DNA from: Rhodocyclaceae bacterium
GTDB taxonomy: Bacteria > Pseudomonadota > Gammaproteobacteria > Burkholderiales > Rhodocyclaceae
Reading direction: 5' to 3'
Length of the DNA: 15,186 bases
Assembly: GCA_018262875.1 (NCBI GenBank)
Contig: JADFDL010000018.1
Span: 1 to 15,186, forward strand
How positions within the stretch are numbered: the stretch's first letter is position 1; every line of letters begins with the position of its first letter. Of the stretch, positions 14,637-15,186 are shown one piece after another. Below the pieces are notes generated by a model that had not been told where the DNA came from, did not search any database, and saw only the letters and a list, made by a program, of their open reading frames with translations. Made by a program: the position numbers and the translations under genes.

Positions 14637-14664
14637 AACGGCGCCGGGTTGCCCCGGCGCCGTT
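14637..14664 (-). terminator. Intrinsic terminator of malate synthase A
   Basis: A perfect 12-bp hairpin (AACGGCGCCGGG, loop of four, CCCGGCGCCGTT) is read on the minus strand and followed there by TTTTTTCTTCT when the last paired Ts are included. It begins 28 nt after the malate synthase stop, the usual place for a Rho-independent terminator. Confidence 0.85.
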
Positions 14665-14670
14665 GTTGTC

Positions 14671-14694
14671 GCCGTATTGCAGGGGCTGACTTTT
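14671..14694 (+). repeat. 24-bp dispersed repeat, copy C
   Basis: It begins GCCGTATTGCAGGGG and ends CTGACTTTT; 21 of 24 positions match copy B, same orientation, with 126 bp between the two. Its last two bases overlap the TAA of malate synthase (14693-14695). Confidence 0.6.
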
Positions 14695-15186
14695 ACTCCA
14701 TCGCCTCGTACAGCGGCAGGGTGAGAAACTCCGGGTAGTCGGGCGACAGGCTCATCTTCTCGAAGATGACCGCGGCCTGGTCGTAGGTGGCAGTCTGTTC
14801 GCCGGCGGCACTGACCGTGGCCTTGACCTTGGCGAGCTCCTCGGGGATCAGCGCCTTCACCATCTCGGCGGTGACCTTGCGGCCATCGTCGAGCTTGCCC
14901 TTCGGGCTGACCACCCACTGCCAGATCTGCGAGCGCGAGATCTCGGCGGTGGCGGCGTCCTCCATCAGGTTGTGGATGGGCACGCAGCCGTTGCCGGCGA
15001 GCCAGGAACCGAGGTAGTGGATGCCGACGTTGATGTTGTTGCGCACGCCGACCTCGGTGATCGGCTGCTCGGGCTGGAAGTCGAGCCAGTTCTTCGGGCC
15101 GTAGGTGTCGGTGCGCTGCTTGTCCCACTGGTTCGGCCGGTCGCCGAGCACCTTGACGAATTCCTCCATGGCGATGGAGACGAGGC
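14693..15186 (-). CDS. aceB: Malate synthase A, 3' part
   Basis: This is the last 164 residues; the 5' part is beyond the window edge and the reading frame stays open to it. Malate synthase condenses glyoxylate and acetyl-CoA to malate in the glyoxylate bypass. NINVGIHYLGSWLAGNGCVPIHNLMEDAATAEISRSQIWQWV is nearly diagnostic for the A-type enzyme; the Asp in LMEDAATAE is the position of the catalytic base in AceB, as I recall. KGKLDDGRKVTAEMV and the ending FLTLPLYEAME also fit. An intrinsic terminator follows at 14637-14664. Isocitrate lyase is not in the window. Confidence 0.95.
   Translation of the reverse strand, partial: LVSIAMEEFVKVLGDRPNQWDKQRTDTYGPKNWLDFQPEQPITEVGVRNNINVGIHYLGSWLAGNGCVPIHNLMEDAATAEISRSQIWQWVVSPKGKLDDGRKVTAEMVKALIPEELAKVKATVSAAGEQTATYDQAAVIFEKMSLSPDYPEFLTLPLYEAME

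Larger units (their letters stand above)
14465..14692. other. Non-coding repeat-rich region between the cassette and malate synthase
   Basis: This 228-bp stretch between convergent genes has no credible ORF. It holds repeat copies B and most of C, a spaced inverted repeat (14557-14570 and 14604-14617) and the malate synthase terminator. It includes a run of seven T at 14575-14581. It is a plausible scar of a mobile element. Confidence 0.6.

Overview
The window is about 15.2 kb of GC-rich bacterial chromosome (roughly 65% G+C by eye). The best-matched housekeeping genes (EttA, TusE, YaeQ, malate synthase A, a YgiD-type dioxygenase) and an operator resembling the IscR type 1 site point to a betaproteobacterium, perhaps near Rhodocyclales. 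That placement is an inference from gene style, not from a marker gene. Most of the window is ordinary chromosome, but an accessory three-gene restriction cassette sits at about 8.54-14.46 kb.

Layout. (1) 2-3321, plus strand: the 3' end of ettA, a SCO1/SenC-like protein with an unusual N-terminal domain, a YgiD-type extradiol dioxygenase and an AsmA/DUF748-like membrane-anchored protein. They are tightly packed (1-nt gap, 4-nt overlap, 20-nt gap) and look like one transcription unit. (2) 3358-4575, minus strand: a large alpha/beta hydrolase, divergent from a small exported His-rich protein (4710-4997, plus). (3) 5067-6556, plus: a divergent GTP cyclohydrolase I homologue coupled by an ATGA overlap to a second alpha/beta hydrolase. 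A 60-bp palindrome follows. (4) 6621-7302: a dual-CDGSH iron-sulfur protein (minus) and TusE (plus) are divergent and share a strong IscR-like operator that overlaps the tusE promoter. (5) 7310-8386, minus: yaeQ and a conserved-looking unknown protein. (6) 8544-14464, plus: a type III-like mod-res pair followed by a Schlafen/AlbA_2 plus GHKL-ATPase protein. (7) 14637-15186, minus: an intrinsic terminator and the 3' end of malate synthase A.

The most interesting structure is around the restriction cassette. Three copies of a degenerate 24-bp sequence (core CTGACTTT) lie at 8410-8433, 14521-14544 and 14671-14694, so they bracket the cassette. A fourth, inverted and weaker copy (9819-9841) lies inside mod, directly next to a GC-rich palindrome, and both are translated in frame. 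The middle of mod (about 8940-9480), where the target-recognition domain should be, drops to about 49% G+C inside a gene that is otherwise about 70%, which suggests domain exchange. The third gene is a candidate regulator or effector of the restriction system. Other points of note are the altered active site of the FolE homologue, a hairpin covering its ribosome binding site, and the extra domain on the SCO protein.
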